A DNA stretch of 61,424 nt from Pseudoselenomonas ruminantium (GCA_015058655.1 SVBX01000018.1:1-61424), one strand, 5' to 3'. Positions 50,008 through 59,148 are shown, numbered from the stretch's first letter. Notes: generated by a model from the letters alone, not told the origin. Program-made: numbers and translations.

Positions 50008-50025
50008 GGGCGTTTTTTAGATTCT

Positions 50026-50063
50026 AATAGTATTGAACATTCGCTCGAATGTTCAATACTATT
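50026..50063. repeat. 38-bp perfect palindrome
   Basis: 18-bp arms AATAGTATTGAACATTCG and exact complement around CT. AT-rich; no clear T tract follows on either strand. It lies between the end of the glycosyltransferase gene and the scrA promoter, so terminator or operator are both possible. Confidence 0.75.
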
Positions 50064-50107
50064 TAGTTAAGCACCATTTATCATTGATCGCGTGAATCAT
50101 GCTTATA

Positions 50108-51814
50108 TTATATGGTATTGACATTAATATTCGCCTTGCACTTCATCACAATCTGGATGGCATCCAGCGGCCAGGTTTCCTGAGATGCGCTCATACCATC
50201 TGAAAGCGCAGGACTCCACCCCTCACGGGTATGCAAGCGAAAACTGAGGTCATACACAGACTTGCAGGATGAATCCAGGTCAATACTTAGCCCGTAGACA
50301 TGCCCTCCGGGCAATTCAGCAGCCTCCCCTGATTTCCTTGGGGCTGTCCAGCCCTGCCCCTTCAAATATAATTTATAGGTGCAGGAAACCTTTTCATCGG
50401 TAAAAGAAATTCTGATATCCCTGATAGGCGAATCCCCGGTACCGCAGACCTGGCCGGAATAGCAGAGCAGGCTCTTATAGTCGTCAGTAGTTATCTCATA
50501 GGAAACTAAGACAGGCTTTCCAGCAAGCTCATTGAGAACCTCGTTATAGTTCTGCTCTGAACCCAGCTTATGCCCCAATTCCTCCATGTATTCATCCTTG
50601 GGGGATTTTTGCAGCAGACCTTGCGGACAATCCCTCCCCATAATCACCTCATACATCTGGCGAAACATGACGACAAAATCCTGGGCATCTAAACGCTTGA
50701 GGTGGTCATTTTGTTCATAATACCTGCACCAATGCTGCATATAATCCATGGCTGCCTCTGGCAGCGTATCCTGCACATCATCATCACCATAATGTTCCTT
50801 AGCAAACTTTCGCCAGTATTCCGAAGCCCCCAACAATATCACGCCGTGGCTCCTGTTCCCATACAGGTAGTTCTGCGATGCGTCTATGATATACCAGTCA
50901 GCTTGAGAGGCTTCATTGATGAGGCATTGTGCCACCAATACATCATGGCTGGTACGGGTTAACATGATGAGTTTTGTATGAGGCCTGGCCAGCAAAATCA
51001 AATGGCTCAAAGTACTGACCATGCAGGCCACTTCCTCCGCCCCCTTCAGCAAAGCTATTTGCTCGGTCAAACTGTACTTCTCAGGGCTGATAACCACAAA
51101 GCCTTTCCCAGTGAAATAATCCTCAAAGTATTTCTCATTGCAACAGGTGATATCCCTCTTGTACGCGCTGTGGGTAAGATATATTTTTTTGTAAGGGGCA
51201 GCAGGAACCGCCTCACGCAGTTTCTGATATATCTGCCTGTATTCCTTGGTGTAAAACTGCCCCCAAGAATGCACAGATTCATCAGGAACGGTTATAGAGG
51301 CGAATCTGGTAGGCTGCTTGAGAAACACCACGCGCTTCAAGTCTATGCCCAGAAGCTCGAAAAAGTCATTCATCCTAAGGTCGCTTTTCCACCCATTATC
51401 GATAAAGACTATCTTCTTTTTTTGCCCTTCATGCTGCATGACGTACCAGAGCCTTGACATGCACTCAACCAAAAAGTGGCCAAAATGTTTGATGATCACG
51501 CCACCAAAAATAACCTCTTCCGCACTATGCTGCAAAGCTTCCTCCTGGACACTGTACCCCCTTACTACTGCCATATAACCAGGATTATTTTTGCTGATTC
51601 TTATAGAGCCAGCAACGAAGTTCCCCTTGGCATCAAGCACGCCGCCTTCATAAATATCATCTACACAGGGATTGTCCGGAATAGCCTTCATGGGCAGTAT
51701 AACTCCCTGCGGAACCTCCCGTACTTTCAATGTCTCCGCAGAGAAGCACTCCTGCCTACAAAAATGTTCCCAGGCCTCATAGTTCTTGACATACAACCGC
51801 TTATGAAAATCCAT
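50108..51814 (-). CDS. glycosyltransferase-like (GT61/DUF563) protein with ChW-like repeats
   Basis: 568 aa, no signal peptide. Residues ~60-370 resemble DUF563/GT61 glycosyltransferases: IFGGVIIKHFGHFLVECMSR, KKIYLTHSAYKRDI, FVVISPEKYSLTEQIALLKG and STLSHLILLARPHTKLIML follow the expected order. A helical region (~375-430) leads to three ~35-residue units (~437-471, ~478-513, ~522-558), e.g. LYLKGQGWTAPRKSGEAA and LHTREGWSPALSDGMSAS, each ending in an I-I or L-I pair, resembling clostridial hydrophobic-W (ChW) repeats. These are normally on secreted proteins. The acceptor is unknown. It follows a glycosyltransferase-like pseudogene. Confidence 0.75.
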   Translation of the reverse strand: MDFHKRLYVKNYEAWEHFCRQECFSAETLKVREVPQGVILPMKAIPDNPCVDDIYEGGVLDAKGNFVAGSIRISKNNPGYMAVVRGYSVQEEALQHSAEEVIFGGVIIKHFGHFLVECMSRLWYVMQHEGQKKKIVFIDNGWKSDLRMNDFFELLGIDLKRVVFLKQPTRFASITVPDESVHSWGQFYTKEYRQIYQKLREAVPAAPYKKIYLTHSAYKRDITCCNEKYFEDYFTGKGFVVISPEKYSLTEQIALLKGAEEVACMVSTLSHLILLARPHTKLIMLTRTSHDVLVAQCLINEASQADWYIIDASQNYLYGNRSHGVILLGASEYWRKFAKEHYGDDDVQDTLPEAAMDYMQHWCRYYEQNDHLKRLDAQDFVVMFRQMYEVIMGRDCPQGLLQKSPKDEYMEELGHKLGSEQNYNEVLNELAGKPVLVSYEITTDDYKSLLCYSGQVCGTGDSPIRDIRISFTDEKVSCTYKLYLKGQGWTAPRKSGEAAELPGGHVYGLSIDLDSSCKSVYDLSFRLHTREGWSPALSDGMSASQETWPLDAIQIVMKCKANINVNTI

Positions 51815-51817
51815 CTG

Positions 51818-52028
51818 CTACACCACCCGTTGTATCATTACAGGCTTTCCCATCAGCCTGTAATGGGTCACCACGCTGGACCAGTCGCCGTAATACATGT
51901 CACTTAATGTCATGGCACGGTACATATTCCCAGTATCATCATAAAATTGTAGCTGTCTAAGCATCTCCCATATCGAAATCTTTGTTTTCCATTATGGTGT
52001 GCTCCGACCTAGCCAGCCACGCTTTCAT
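51818..52028 (-). pseudogene. frameshifted remnant of a glycosyltransferase-like gene
   Basis: Two overlapping frames. The first (51957-52028, 23 codons, AAAGGAG before its ATG) reads MKAWLARSEHTIMENKDFDM. The second (51818-51964, 48 codons) reads on as FYDDTGNMYRAMTLSDMYY then GDWSSVV..GKPVMIQ. Taken together with a ~2-nt shift they look like the C-terminal end of a CDP-glycerol glycerophosphotransferase-like protein (SD..GDxSSV...GKPVM). The N-terminal part is missing. It lies 28 bp after dnaB. Alternatively the two could be real overlapping mini-genes, which I think less likely. Confidence 0.5.
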
Positions 52029-52056
52029 GATTTCTCCTTTGTCCACTGCTATAACC

Positions 52057-53385
52057 TCACTCAATCAGCAAATCCCTGAACTTGGTGAATTCCTTCTGGA
52101 AGAACAGCTTGATGGTGTCCACTGGGCCATTGCGGTGCTTGGCGATGATGACTTCTGTGATATTCTTGGCCTCCGTGTCCTTGTCGTAGTAATCCTCGCG
52201 GTAGAGGAACATGACGATATCCGCATCCTGCTCCAGGGAGCCTGATTCTCTCAGGTCGGAGAGCATGGGGCGCTTCACCTGGCGGCTCTCCACGGAACGG
52301 GACAACTGGGACAGGGCGATGACGGGCACATTGAGTTCTCTCGCCAAGGCCTTCAGAGAGCGGGAAATCTCTGAGATTTCCTGCTGGCGGTTATCGCTGT
52401 TCTTGGAGGGGCGCCCCTGCATCAGCTGCAGGTAGTCGATGAAGATGACGGAAAGGCCATGTTCGGCTTTCAGGCGGCGGGCCTTGGAGCGCATTTCCAT
52501 GACGGTGATGCCGGCGGTATCATCGATGAAGATGGGGGCGTTGTTGAGGCGGTTGGCAGTTTCCACCAGCCGCGTCCACTCCTCGTCCTCCAGCTGACCC
52601 GTGCGGAGCCGCTGAGCATCGATGCCCCCCTCGGAACAGAGCATGCGCTGCATGAGCTGTTCCTTGCTCATTTCCAGGGAGAAGAAAGCTACCGTTCCCA
52701 GGTTGTGCAGGCCGATATAGCTGGCCATGTTCAAGGTAAAGGCAGTCTTGCCCATGGAGGGGCGGGCTGCCACCAGCACCAAATCCGAGGGCTGCAGGCC
52801 GCTGGTCAGGTTGTCCAGGTCCTTGAAGCCCGTGGAAATGCCAGTGATATTGCCCTTGGAATCGTACAGGTCATTGATGCGGTCAAAAGTACGCAGCAGG
52901 ATGGTCTTCATGGGCTCGAAGCCGTCGGTGCTCTGGCCCGCGGCTACGGCCAGGATGCGCTTTTCCGCATCATCCATGATATTGGCCACCTCGTCCGTGT
53001 CCTCATAGGCTGCAGCGGCAATAGCGGTGGCAGCGTCTATCAGGCGGCGCAGTTCCGCCTTTTCTTTGACGATTTTGGCGTGGTAGGAAATATTGGCGGC
53101 AGTTGGCACAGTATTGGCAATATCCGTGACAAAGCGCACTCCCCCCACCCTCTCCAGCTGTTCCTCCTTGCGAAGTTCCTCTGTGAGGGTGACGATATCC
53201 ACAGCCTCCTCATTATCAGTCAGCTTCAGCATGGCCTCATAGGCCACCTTGTGGGCTTCACGGTAAAAATCTTCAGGCCGAAGGATTTCCTGCACCTCAA
53301 TGATAGCATCCTTTTTGATGAGCATAGCCCCCAAGACTGCCTTTTCTGCTTCTATATTCTGAGGCGGCATACGATTCTCTGCCAT
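52057..53385 (-). CDS. dnaB: replicative DNA helicase DnaB
   Basis: Hexameric 5'-3' helicase at the replication fork (DnaC in Bacillus naming). 442 aa: N-terminal primase-interaction domain (PPQNIEAEKAVLGAMLI, ~7-23), linker, and RecA-like motor with P-loop ARPSMGKTAF (~203-212), Walker B VIFIDYLQLMQG, SQLSRSVESR, and DLRESGSLEQDADIVMFLYR. No intein. GGAGG precedes the ATG. It ends the yybS-gdpP-rplI-lonC-dnaB series, separated from lonC by two repeats. Confidence 0.97.
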   Translation of the reverse strand: MAENRMPPQNIEAEKAVLGAMLIKKDAIIEVQEILRPEDFYREAHKVAYEAMLKLTDNEEAVDIVTLTEELRKEEQLERVGGVRFVTDIANTVPTAANISYHAKIVKEKAELRRLIDAATAIAAAAYEDTDEVANIMDDAEKRILAVAAGQSTDGFEPMKTILLRTFDRINDLYDSKGNITGISTGFKDLDNLTSGLQPSDLVLVAARPSMGKTAFTLNMASYIGLHNLGTVAFFSLEMSKEQLMQRMLCSEGGIDAQRLRTGQLEDEEWTRLVETANRLNNAPIFIDDTAGITVMEMRSKARRLKAEHGLSVIFIDYLQLMQGRPSKNSDNRQQEISEISRSLKALARELNVPVIALSQLSRSVESRQVKRPMLSDLRESGSLEQDADIVMFLYREDYYDKDTEAKNITEVIIAKHRNGPVDTIKLFFQKEFTKFRDLLIE

Positions 53386-53423
53386 GCGCTCCTCCTTGTG
53401 TAACTCATTCTAAGACATTCGGA

Positions 53424-53501
53424 GCACAGGCATAGCAACGCTCCACTTGAGATTTTTCCTACGGAAAAATTTCACACATTACGCTTATGCTATGCCTGTG
53501 C
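53424..53501. repeat. palindromic repeat, family C copy 2
   Basis: Arms GCACAGGCATAGC (53424-53436) and exact complement (53489-53501), with inner GATTTTTCC-tac-GGAAAAATTTC. Read on the minus strand, the arm continues ATAAGCG, as in 19054-19242. It lies just upstream of dnaB. Confidence 0.65.
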
Positions 53502-53553
53502 CCCTCACTTACTATCAATCCCACACGAACCCCAAGGCCCAGGAACGGGCCCC

Positions 53554-53635
53554 GCGGACGCGGAAATCACAGGATGTGATTTCCGTCCGCAGTTTCTTTT
53601 GGTCCTTTTCTTTGCCTCAAAGAAAAGGACGGCCG
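53554..53635. repeat. two-hairpin repeat, family D copy 2
   Basis: Stem GCGGACGCGGAAATCAC / GTGATTTCCGTCCGC, then TTTCTTTTGGTCC, then TTTTCTTTG-cct-CAAAGAAAA. Same layout and orientation as 42571-42653, again immediately downstream of a minus-strand gene (lonC). Confidence 0.7.
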
Positions 53636-53652
53636 TCAGGCCAAAAGGAAAA

Positions 53653-55599
53653 CTATTCTTCCTGAGCAAAAATAATCCCAAAGGCCTCTTCTGCCGTTTC
53701 CACCGCATGAATAGAGAGTCCCAGGTGCTCCTCGGGAATATCCTTGGCATTCTCCTTGGGAATCACCATGGTCTTGATGCCCGCCTGCTTCGCCCCATAG
53801 GCCTTCTCAAAAACTCCACCCACGGGACGCACGCGGCCTGCCAGGGAAATCTCCCCTGTCACTGCCACATCCTGCCTTATCTTCCTGCCGGTGACAGCGC
53901 TGACCAGCACGGCGAGAATAGCAGTGCCCGCAGAGGGCCCGTCAATATTTCCCCCGCCGATGACATTGATGTGCACATCGTAGTCGTGGAGGTCTTTGCC
54001 CGTCACCTTGCGAAGGACAGAGGCAGCATTGAAGACGGAGTCCTTGGCCATGCTGCCTGCTGTCTCATTGAAGCGCACAGTGCCCTTGCCCTTCTCATGG
54101 GCAGGGAAAGCCACCGCTTCGATCTCGATGACAGAACCCAGGAACCCCGACACGCCCAAGCCGAAGATGTGCCCCTTCACCGCCTTGCCAGAGGCTTTCT
54201 TGGTGACGAACTGATAGAGGCGGCTCACCTGGGCCACCTCATAGATATCCTCTTTGGCGATGGCTACCGGCTCGCCCTTGGCTGCCCCGGAGCGCTCCAG
54301 AGCCAGGCTGTAGGCATCTGCCAAAATGTTGATGGCCTTGCGGCCCTCGACGGTGTACTCGGAAATCAAAGAAGCCAATTCCTCAGGGAGCTCCGCCCCC
54401 AGTTTCTTGGCCGCATTTCCCACGATCTGCACGATGTGCTTCGGCGTCAGCGGCTCGAAGTATATCTCCGCGCAACGGGAGCGCAGGGCTGGATTGATGT
54501 GGGCTGCATCCCTGGTGGTAGCGCCGATGAGCACGAAGTCCGCCGGCGCCCCTTCCTCGAAAAGCTTCCTGATATAGGGCGGCACATGGGGGTCTTCCGG
54601 GTCGTAGTAGGCGGACTCGAAGAAGGCCCGCTTGTCCTCCAGCACCTTCAGGAGCTTGTTTTGGAGCATTTCATCCATTTCGCCTATCTCATCAATGAAG
54701 AGGATGCCTCCGTGGGCATCGGTGACCAGGCCCGGCTTCGGTTCCGGCACGCCTGCATCTGCCAGGGTCTTGGACGCGCCCTGATAGATGGGGTCATGGA
54801 CAGAACCCAGCAGGGGATTGGTGATATCCCTGGGATCCCATCTGAGGGTGGTGCCGTCCGTCTCCACGAAGGGAGCATCCTCATTGAAAGGAGAGCTCTC
54901 CTTCTTCTTGGCAGCCTCCAGCACCAGGCGGGCCGCCGTAGTCTTGCCCACGCCGGGAGGGCCGTAGAGAATCAGATGCTGGGGATAGGGGGAGCTGAGC
55001 TTGGCCATGAGGGACTTCACCGCCCGCTCCTGTCCCACGATTTCTTCGAAAGATTGGGGACGCAAAAGCTCCATCACCGACTGGGTAAGATGCACCTGCT
55101 CCAACTTCTCCAATTCCTCGCGCTTGGCCCTGTCATGGGGGCTTTCTATGTCAGGCTTTTCCTCCTTGATGACCTGGCGGCGGATATCCTCCACATAGTC
55201 GGCATGGTCCTGCTCCAGCTTTTCCGAGACCTTTTTCTCGATCTTGTCCTCCACGCTTTTCCGAGCCACCATGTCGGCCACTCGTTCTTCCAAGGAGGAA
55301 AGCACTCTGGAAATGTCCTTGCCCTTCGGGGCAGGCCCCGCCAGAGGGTTCTGCTCCAGTATGCGCTGCAGGGCCAGCACCCTTTCCCCCGGTTCATCGG
55401 AGCGCATCAGCTGCAGGGCATCCATCTTCCCTGCCTGCACTACCAGCCGTTCCGTGCTCCACAAGTCCACCAAGAGCGCGTAAACGGCGTTTATTTCCCG
55501 ATCCAGTGCCGTAAGAGCGGGAAAAGCCGGTGTATCAGCCTGACTTTCCTGCTGCTTTCCACCGGCGAATTTCTTGAAAATATTATCGAAAAAACTCAT
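53653..55599 (-). CDS. lonC: Lon-family ATP-dependent protease (LonC type)
   Basis: 648 aa cytoplasmic protease. An N-terminal helical region (~1-170, coiled coil ~100-170) replaces the classical Lon substrate domain. An AAA+ domain follows with GPPGVGKTT (~213-221), ILFIDEIGEMD and an SRCAEIYFEPLT sensor, then the Lon protease domain (~470-648) with catalytic serine in GPSAGTAI and lysine in EKAYGAKQAG. The Walker A and B motifs look intact, whereas some LonC proteins are ATP-independent. Position after rplI is the same in many Firmicutes. Weak AAGGG site. Confidence 0.9.
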   Translation of the reverse strand: MSFFDNIFKKFAGGKQQESQADTPAFPALTALDREINAVYALLVDLWSTERLVVQAGKMDALQLMRSDEPGERVLALQRILEQNPLAGPAPKGKDISRVLSSLEERVADMVARKSVEDKIEKKVSEKLEQDHADYVEDIRRQVIKEEKPDIESPHDRAKREELEKLEQVHLTQSVMELLRPQSFEEIVGQERAVKSLMAKLSSPYPQHLILYGPPGVGKTTAARLVLEAAKKKESSPFNEDAPFVETDGTTLRWDPRDITNPLLGSVHDPIYQGASKTLADAGVPEPKPGLVTDAHGGILFIDEIGEMDEMLQNKLLKVLEDKRAFFESAYYDPEDPHVPPYIRKLFEEGAPADFVLIGATTRDAAHINPALRSRCAEIYFEPLTPKHIVQIVGNAAKKLGAELPEELASLISEYTVEGRKAINILADAYSLALERSGAAKGEPVAIAKEDIYEVAQVSRLYQFVTKKASGKAVKGHIFGLGVSGFLGSVIEIEAVAFPAHEKGKGTVRFNETAGSMAKDSVFNAASVLRKVTGKDLHDYDVHINVIGGGNIDGPSAGTAILAVLVSAVTGRKIRQDVAVTGEISLAGRVRPVGGVFEKAYGAKQAGIKTMVIPKENAKDIPEEHLGLSIHAVETAEEAFGIIFAQEE

Positions 55600-55604
55600 G
55601 GCCC

Positions 55605-56048
55605 TTACTCTGCCACGATATTTACCTTGACGGTGCTGGTGATGGCAGGGTGGACCTTGATGACTGCCTCATAAGCGCCAGTACCCGTGACGGTACCCTT
55701 GATGGAGATTTTCTTCTTGTCGATGTCGATATTCTGCTTCTTCAAGGCATCGGACACATCCTTGCCGGTTACGCTGCCGAAGAGCTTGCCACCCTCGCCG
55801 ATGCGCACGGGGATAGTGACCTCAACCTTTTCCAGCTGGGAAGCCATGAGCTTGGCCTCATCGGTAGCCATAGCTTCCTTGCGGGCCTTGGAGCCTGCCT
55901 GCTGCTTGGCCACATTCACGCTCTGGGCAGTGGCCAGCACTGCCAATTTGCGGGGCAGCAGGAAATTGCGGCCGTAGCCTTCCTGCACCTCTACGATGTC
56001 ACCCTTTTTACCCAGCTTCTTTACGTCCTGACTCAGTATTACTTTCAT
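55605..56048 (-). CDS. rplI: 50S ribosomal protein L9
   Basis: 147-aa large-subunit protein. N-terminal domain MKVILSQDVKKLGKKGDIVEV followed by the L9 signature GYGRNFLLPRKLA (~24-36), the long connecting helix, and a C-terminal domain ending in VKVNIVAE. The start at 56048 has AAGGAG ~10 nt upstream; an ATG three codons earlier is too close to it. It overlaps the 3' end of gdpP by 41 bp and is followed 5 bp later by lonC. Confidence 0.96.
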   Translation of the reverse strand: MKVILSQDVKKLGKKGDIVEVQEGYGRNFLLPRKLAVLATAQSVNVAKQQAGSKARKEAMATDEAKLMASQLEKVEVTIPVRIGEGGKLFGSVTGKDVSDALKKQNIDIDKKKISIKGTVTGTGAYEAVIKVHPAITSTVKVNIVAE

Positions 56049-58029
56049 TGGAATCATACTCCTTTATATAATCTTGGCTTACATCTACGACACGCTCGAG
56101 GATTTCCTCAAGTTTTTCCCCCTTCACCTGAGCTCCCGCCACATTCTGGTGGCCGCCGCCCCCGAAGAACTCCATGATGACCTGCACATTCAGTTCTCCG
56201 GTAGAGCGAGCAGAGAGCCCCACGGTATTTTCATCCAGCTGGAACGCCACGATGCTCATGCGCACCCCCTCCACCCGCAGGAAGGAATCTGCCGCCTGGG
56301 CGGCGATGACCGAGCCGTTCTGGCAGAGCTTGGGGTTGGAGCTGACGATGAAGCCACCGGGATAGAGCTTGGAACGAGCCTTGACCTCCGCCAGGGCCAC
56401 GGTAGTTTCGTAGTCCGTGCGGAAAAGGTGCCGCACCATCACGGGGTCGGCGCCGCTGCGCCTGAGATAGGCAGCCGCATCGAAGGTGCGCACGCCGGTC
56501 TGCACAGCGAAGTTCTTGGTGTCAACTACAATGCCCGAATACAGGGCAGTGGCATCCAGCCGGGAGAGCATCATATTGTCCTCGAAGTACATCAGCAGCT
56601 CCGTCACCAGCTCGGAAGTGGAGCTGGAGGCGGGCTCGATATACACCAGCAGGGGACTCTTGATGAAGTGCTCGCTGCGGCGATGGTGGTCTATCACCAC
56701 TACCTGGTTGGTGGCATCCAGAAGTTCCGGGCAAGCCACCAAATGGGGAATGTGGGTGTCCACTACGATGACCAGGGGATTTATCGACACCGTGCCGCTC
56801 AAATCCTCTGCCCGCACGAAGAGATTCTCATACTCTTCCTTGCCGTGCAGCAGGTCAGCGAACTTGTCTATGCCATCATTCATATCCGACAGCACGATAT
56901 GCACATTCTTGCCCAGCTGGCGCGCCATCTTGGCAATGCCCATAGCAGCGCCGAAGCAGTCGAAATCTTCGTTGTGATGCCCCATGACATAGATTTCTTC
57001 TGCCCCTTCCATGATTTCCCTGAGAGCATGAGCCACCACCCGGGCCTTCACACGGGTGTGCTTCTCCACCGCCTTGGCCCTGCCCCCGAAGAACTGGGTC
57101 TTGCCGCCGATATTCACCGCCACCTGGTCGCCTCCGCGGCCCAGGGCCAGGTCCAGCCCCGCCTGGGCCTGGCTCCCCAGGTCCCCCATGGTCTGGCTGT
57201 CTGCCACGGCTATGCCCATGGAAAGGGTCACGGGCAGGCGGTTGGTATTGGTGAGCTGCCGGACTTTGTCCAGCACCTCGAACTTCTCCCCCATGGCCAT
57301 GTCCAGGCCTTCCCGCTCCAGCAGCACTATGTAGCGATCCTCCGCCACACGGCGCATGAAGCCATCGTGGGCCTTGGTCCAGTTGTCCAGCTGCTGATTG
57401 ACTGCCAGCAGCAGCGCCGTGCGCTCTGCCTCAGTCTGCCGCTGTACCACTTCATCATAGTTGTCGATCTGTATGAAGCACAGCACCGTGCGGCTTCGCA
57501 TGTATTCGTTGCGCAGATGCTCAAAGCCTGACACATCCTGCACATAAAGTGCCATCAGGGGCTGCTGCCCCACAGGAGACTTGATAGGCTCATGGAACAC
57601 CTGGAAGTACCTGTCCTCATGCATGAAGACATACTCGCCTTCCGTCCCCCAGACCGGGCCCACGATAAGCCCCGGCCAGACATCTGCCATATCCGTGTCC
57701 TGCTCCACCTCAGTGCCCACCAGTTCCTTGATGCGAGAATTGGCCCACTGCACCCGGCCTTCCTCATTGACAATCAAAATGGCCTGAGGCAGGCCCTCTA
57801 CGGCGTAATTCAGCATAGCGCCAAGATTGCGCAGCACATTCTTGAAGTAAATCTCAAAACGGCGTGAACGGTCGGCGCAGCGTTCCCTGGCAAAGGAAGC
57901 CAGGCACAGCCACAGCACCGCCGCTCCGGCAGCCAGGTATTCATTATAGAAATAAAGCACAGAAATAAGCGCCAGCATGACCACCAGATGGACTGTCAGG
58001 TCCATCCAGGCCGACAAGTTGCGCGGCAT
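56008..58029 (-). CDS. gdpP: c-di-AMP phosphodiesterase GdpP
   Basis: 673-aa membrane protein degrading c-di-AMP and thus influencing turgor, potassium and wall stress. Two membrane spans (~10-50), a PAS-like domain (~75-165), a degenerate GGDEF domain (~175-300, no GGDEF motif), then DHH (~335-490) with GHHNEDFDCFGA and VVIDHHRRSE, and DHHA1 (~555-645) with FFGGGGHQNVAG. All metal-binding residues of the DHH core seem present. Order DUF2232-gdpP-rplI matches Bacillus yybS-yybT-rplI. GGGAGGTG precedes the ATG. The acidic C-terminal tail is coded across the rplI start. Confidence 0.95.
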   Translation of the reverse strand: MPRNLSAWMDLTVHLVVMLALISVLYFYNEYLAAGAAVLWLCLASFARERCADRSRRFEIYFKNVLRNLGAMLNYAVEGLPQAILIVNEEGRVQWANSRIKELVGTEVEQDTDMADVWPGLIVGPVWGTEGEYVFMHEDRYFQVFHEPIKSPVGQQPLMALYVQDVSGFEHLRNEYMRSRTVLCFIQIDNYDEVVQRQTEAERTALLLAVNQQLDNWTKAHDGFMRRVAEDRYIVLLEREGLDMAMGEKFEVLDKVRQLTNTNRLPVTLSMGIAVADSQTMGDLGSQAQAGLDLALGRGGDQVAVNIGGKTQFFGGRAKAVEKHTRVKARVVAHALREIMEGAEEIYVMGHHNEDFDCFGAAMGIAKMARQLGKNVHIVLSDMNDGIDKFADLLHGKEEYENLFVRAEDLSGTVSINPLVIVVDTHIPHLVACPELLDATNQVVVIDHHRRSEHFIKSPLLVYIEPASSSTSELVTELLMYFEDNMMLSRLDATALYSGIVVDTKNFAVQTGVRTFDAAAYLRRSGADPVMVRHLFRTDYETTVALAEVKARSKLYPGGFIVSSNPKLCQNGSVIAAQAADSFLRVEGVRMSIVAFQLDENTVGLSARSTGELNVQVIMEFFGGGGHQNVAGAQVKGEKLEEILERVVDVSQDYIKEYDSNESNTESGRKEAG

Positions 58030-58092
58030 AAAATCACCTCCCGGGACTTAAGGACTGTCCGCAAATAAATCGCATATCTTGCCGCCAGTCCC

Positions 58093-59055
58093 TCATTCCC
58101 CTCTTGGGCGCCCGAACCTGCGCCTGTAATCAAAGACCATATCGAACAGCCCCGTAAAAGCCAGAATCTGGGCAAAGAGCCCGTTGATGAGAATGAGCAG
58201 ATAAAAAAGCCAGCGCCAGAAGCCCTTGATATTGAACTTGTTCATCACCGTAGACATCAGCGCCAAGCCTTGAATCAGCCCCGCAAAGAGGGCCAGCATA
58301 TCCGCATTCAGGGAAATCTGATAGAGCCAGCCGATCTGCCTGGTACCCCCCCAGTAAAGTCCCACCATGGCAAAGCCGAAGAGATAGGCAAAAGCCTTGG
58401 GCAGGCGCCAGTCTGCAAAGGGAGGCAGCTGAGGAACTTCATGGCCCAGGCGGCGCAAAATCTTGCCGCCGAAGAAAAAGGCCACCCCGGCATCCAAAAG
58501 CCCCAGCACCACGATGAGCAACGGCCCCAGCTGCGCCATCAGCGTGAGCCCCGTGTCTATCTGGGCGCGCCCTGCCGCTATTTCCTCAGCAGACATGCCA
58601 GCCTGCTCATATAGAGCGAAGGTAGCATCAAAGGAACTCTTGAGCCCATCCATGAGCATAGCGAAGGGATTGTTGCCGAAGACAGCAAAGATAACCCCCA
58701 GCACCGCCAGCTCCCCTAAAGTCGCCGCCAAAAAAGCCAGCGGAAAGAGCTTGAGGCCGGAAAAGCCCTGCCTATACCCATAGCCCAGCATCAGCCCCAG
58801 AGGCCCATAGGCCAGCACCAGCCGCAGAGCAATCAATGGCTCGATGAGCATGGCCAAAGCTGCCCCTGCCACCACCATGGCCATGATACCCTGGCGCATG
58901 CCATGCCTGAGAACCAGCACCGCCAAGGGCAGGGGCCACAGCAGGGCGATGAACGGCCCTGCCAGCGGCACATAGACGGATGCCAGCGCGATGACCACCG
59001 TCAAGGCCGCCAGGAGCCCTCCCTCTGTCAGGGGAGTTATTCTATGCGAATCCAT
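58093..59055 (-). CDS. DUF2232 membrane protein (YybS-like)
   Basis: 320 aa with about eight membrane spans. The N-terminal TPLTEGGLLAALTVVIALAS is characteristic of the family, which resembles S-components of ECF transporters; no substrate is known. The C-terminal tail is basic (DYRRRFGRPRGE). The ATG at 59055 has AAAAGGAG 7 nt upstream; the open frame extends 27 codons further. It is first in the gdpP-rplI-lonC-dnaB series and carries the promoter. Confidence 0.87.
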   Translation of the reverse strand: MDSHRITPLTEGGLLAALTVVIALASVYVPLAGPFIALLWPLPLAVLVLRHGMRQGIMAMVVAGAALAMLIEPLIALRLVLAYGPLGLMLGYGYRQGFSGLKLFPLAFLAATLGELAVLGVIFAVFGNNPFAMLMDGLKSSFDATFALYEQAGMSAEEIAAGRAQIDTGLTLMAQLGPLLIVVLGLLDAGVAFFFGGKILRRLGHEVPQLPPFADWRLPKAFAYLFGFAMVGLYWGGTRQIGWLYQISLNADMLALFAGLIQGLALMSTVMNKFNIKGFWRWLFYLLILINGLFAQILAFTGLFDMVFDYRRRFGRPRGE

Positions 59056-59119
59056 ATCTTTCTCCTTTTCCTCTTTTAGAAGGCGCGCGCGAACCCGCCC
59101 CTTCTCAAATGCATTTAAC

Positions 59120-59148
59120 ATTATAACAAAAAACAATCCCCTTGTCTT
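59120..59148 (-). promoter_or_regulatory. DUF2232-gdpP operon promoter
   Basis: Minus-strand AAGACA (59143-59148), 17-bp spacer, TATAAT (59120-59125), about 65 nt before the start. Confidence 0.55.
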
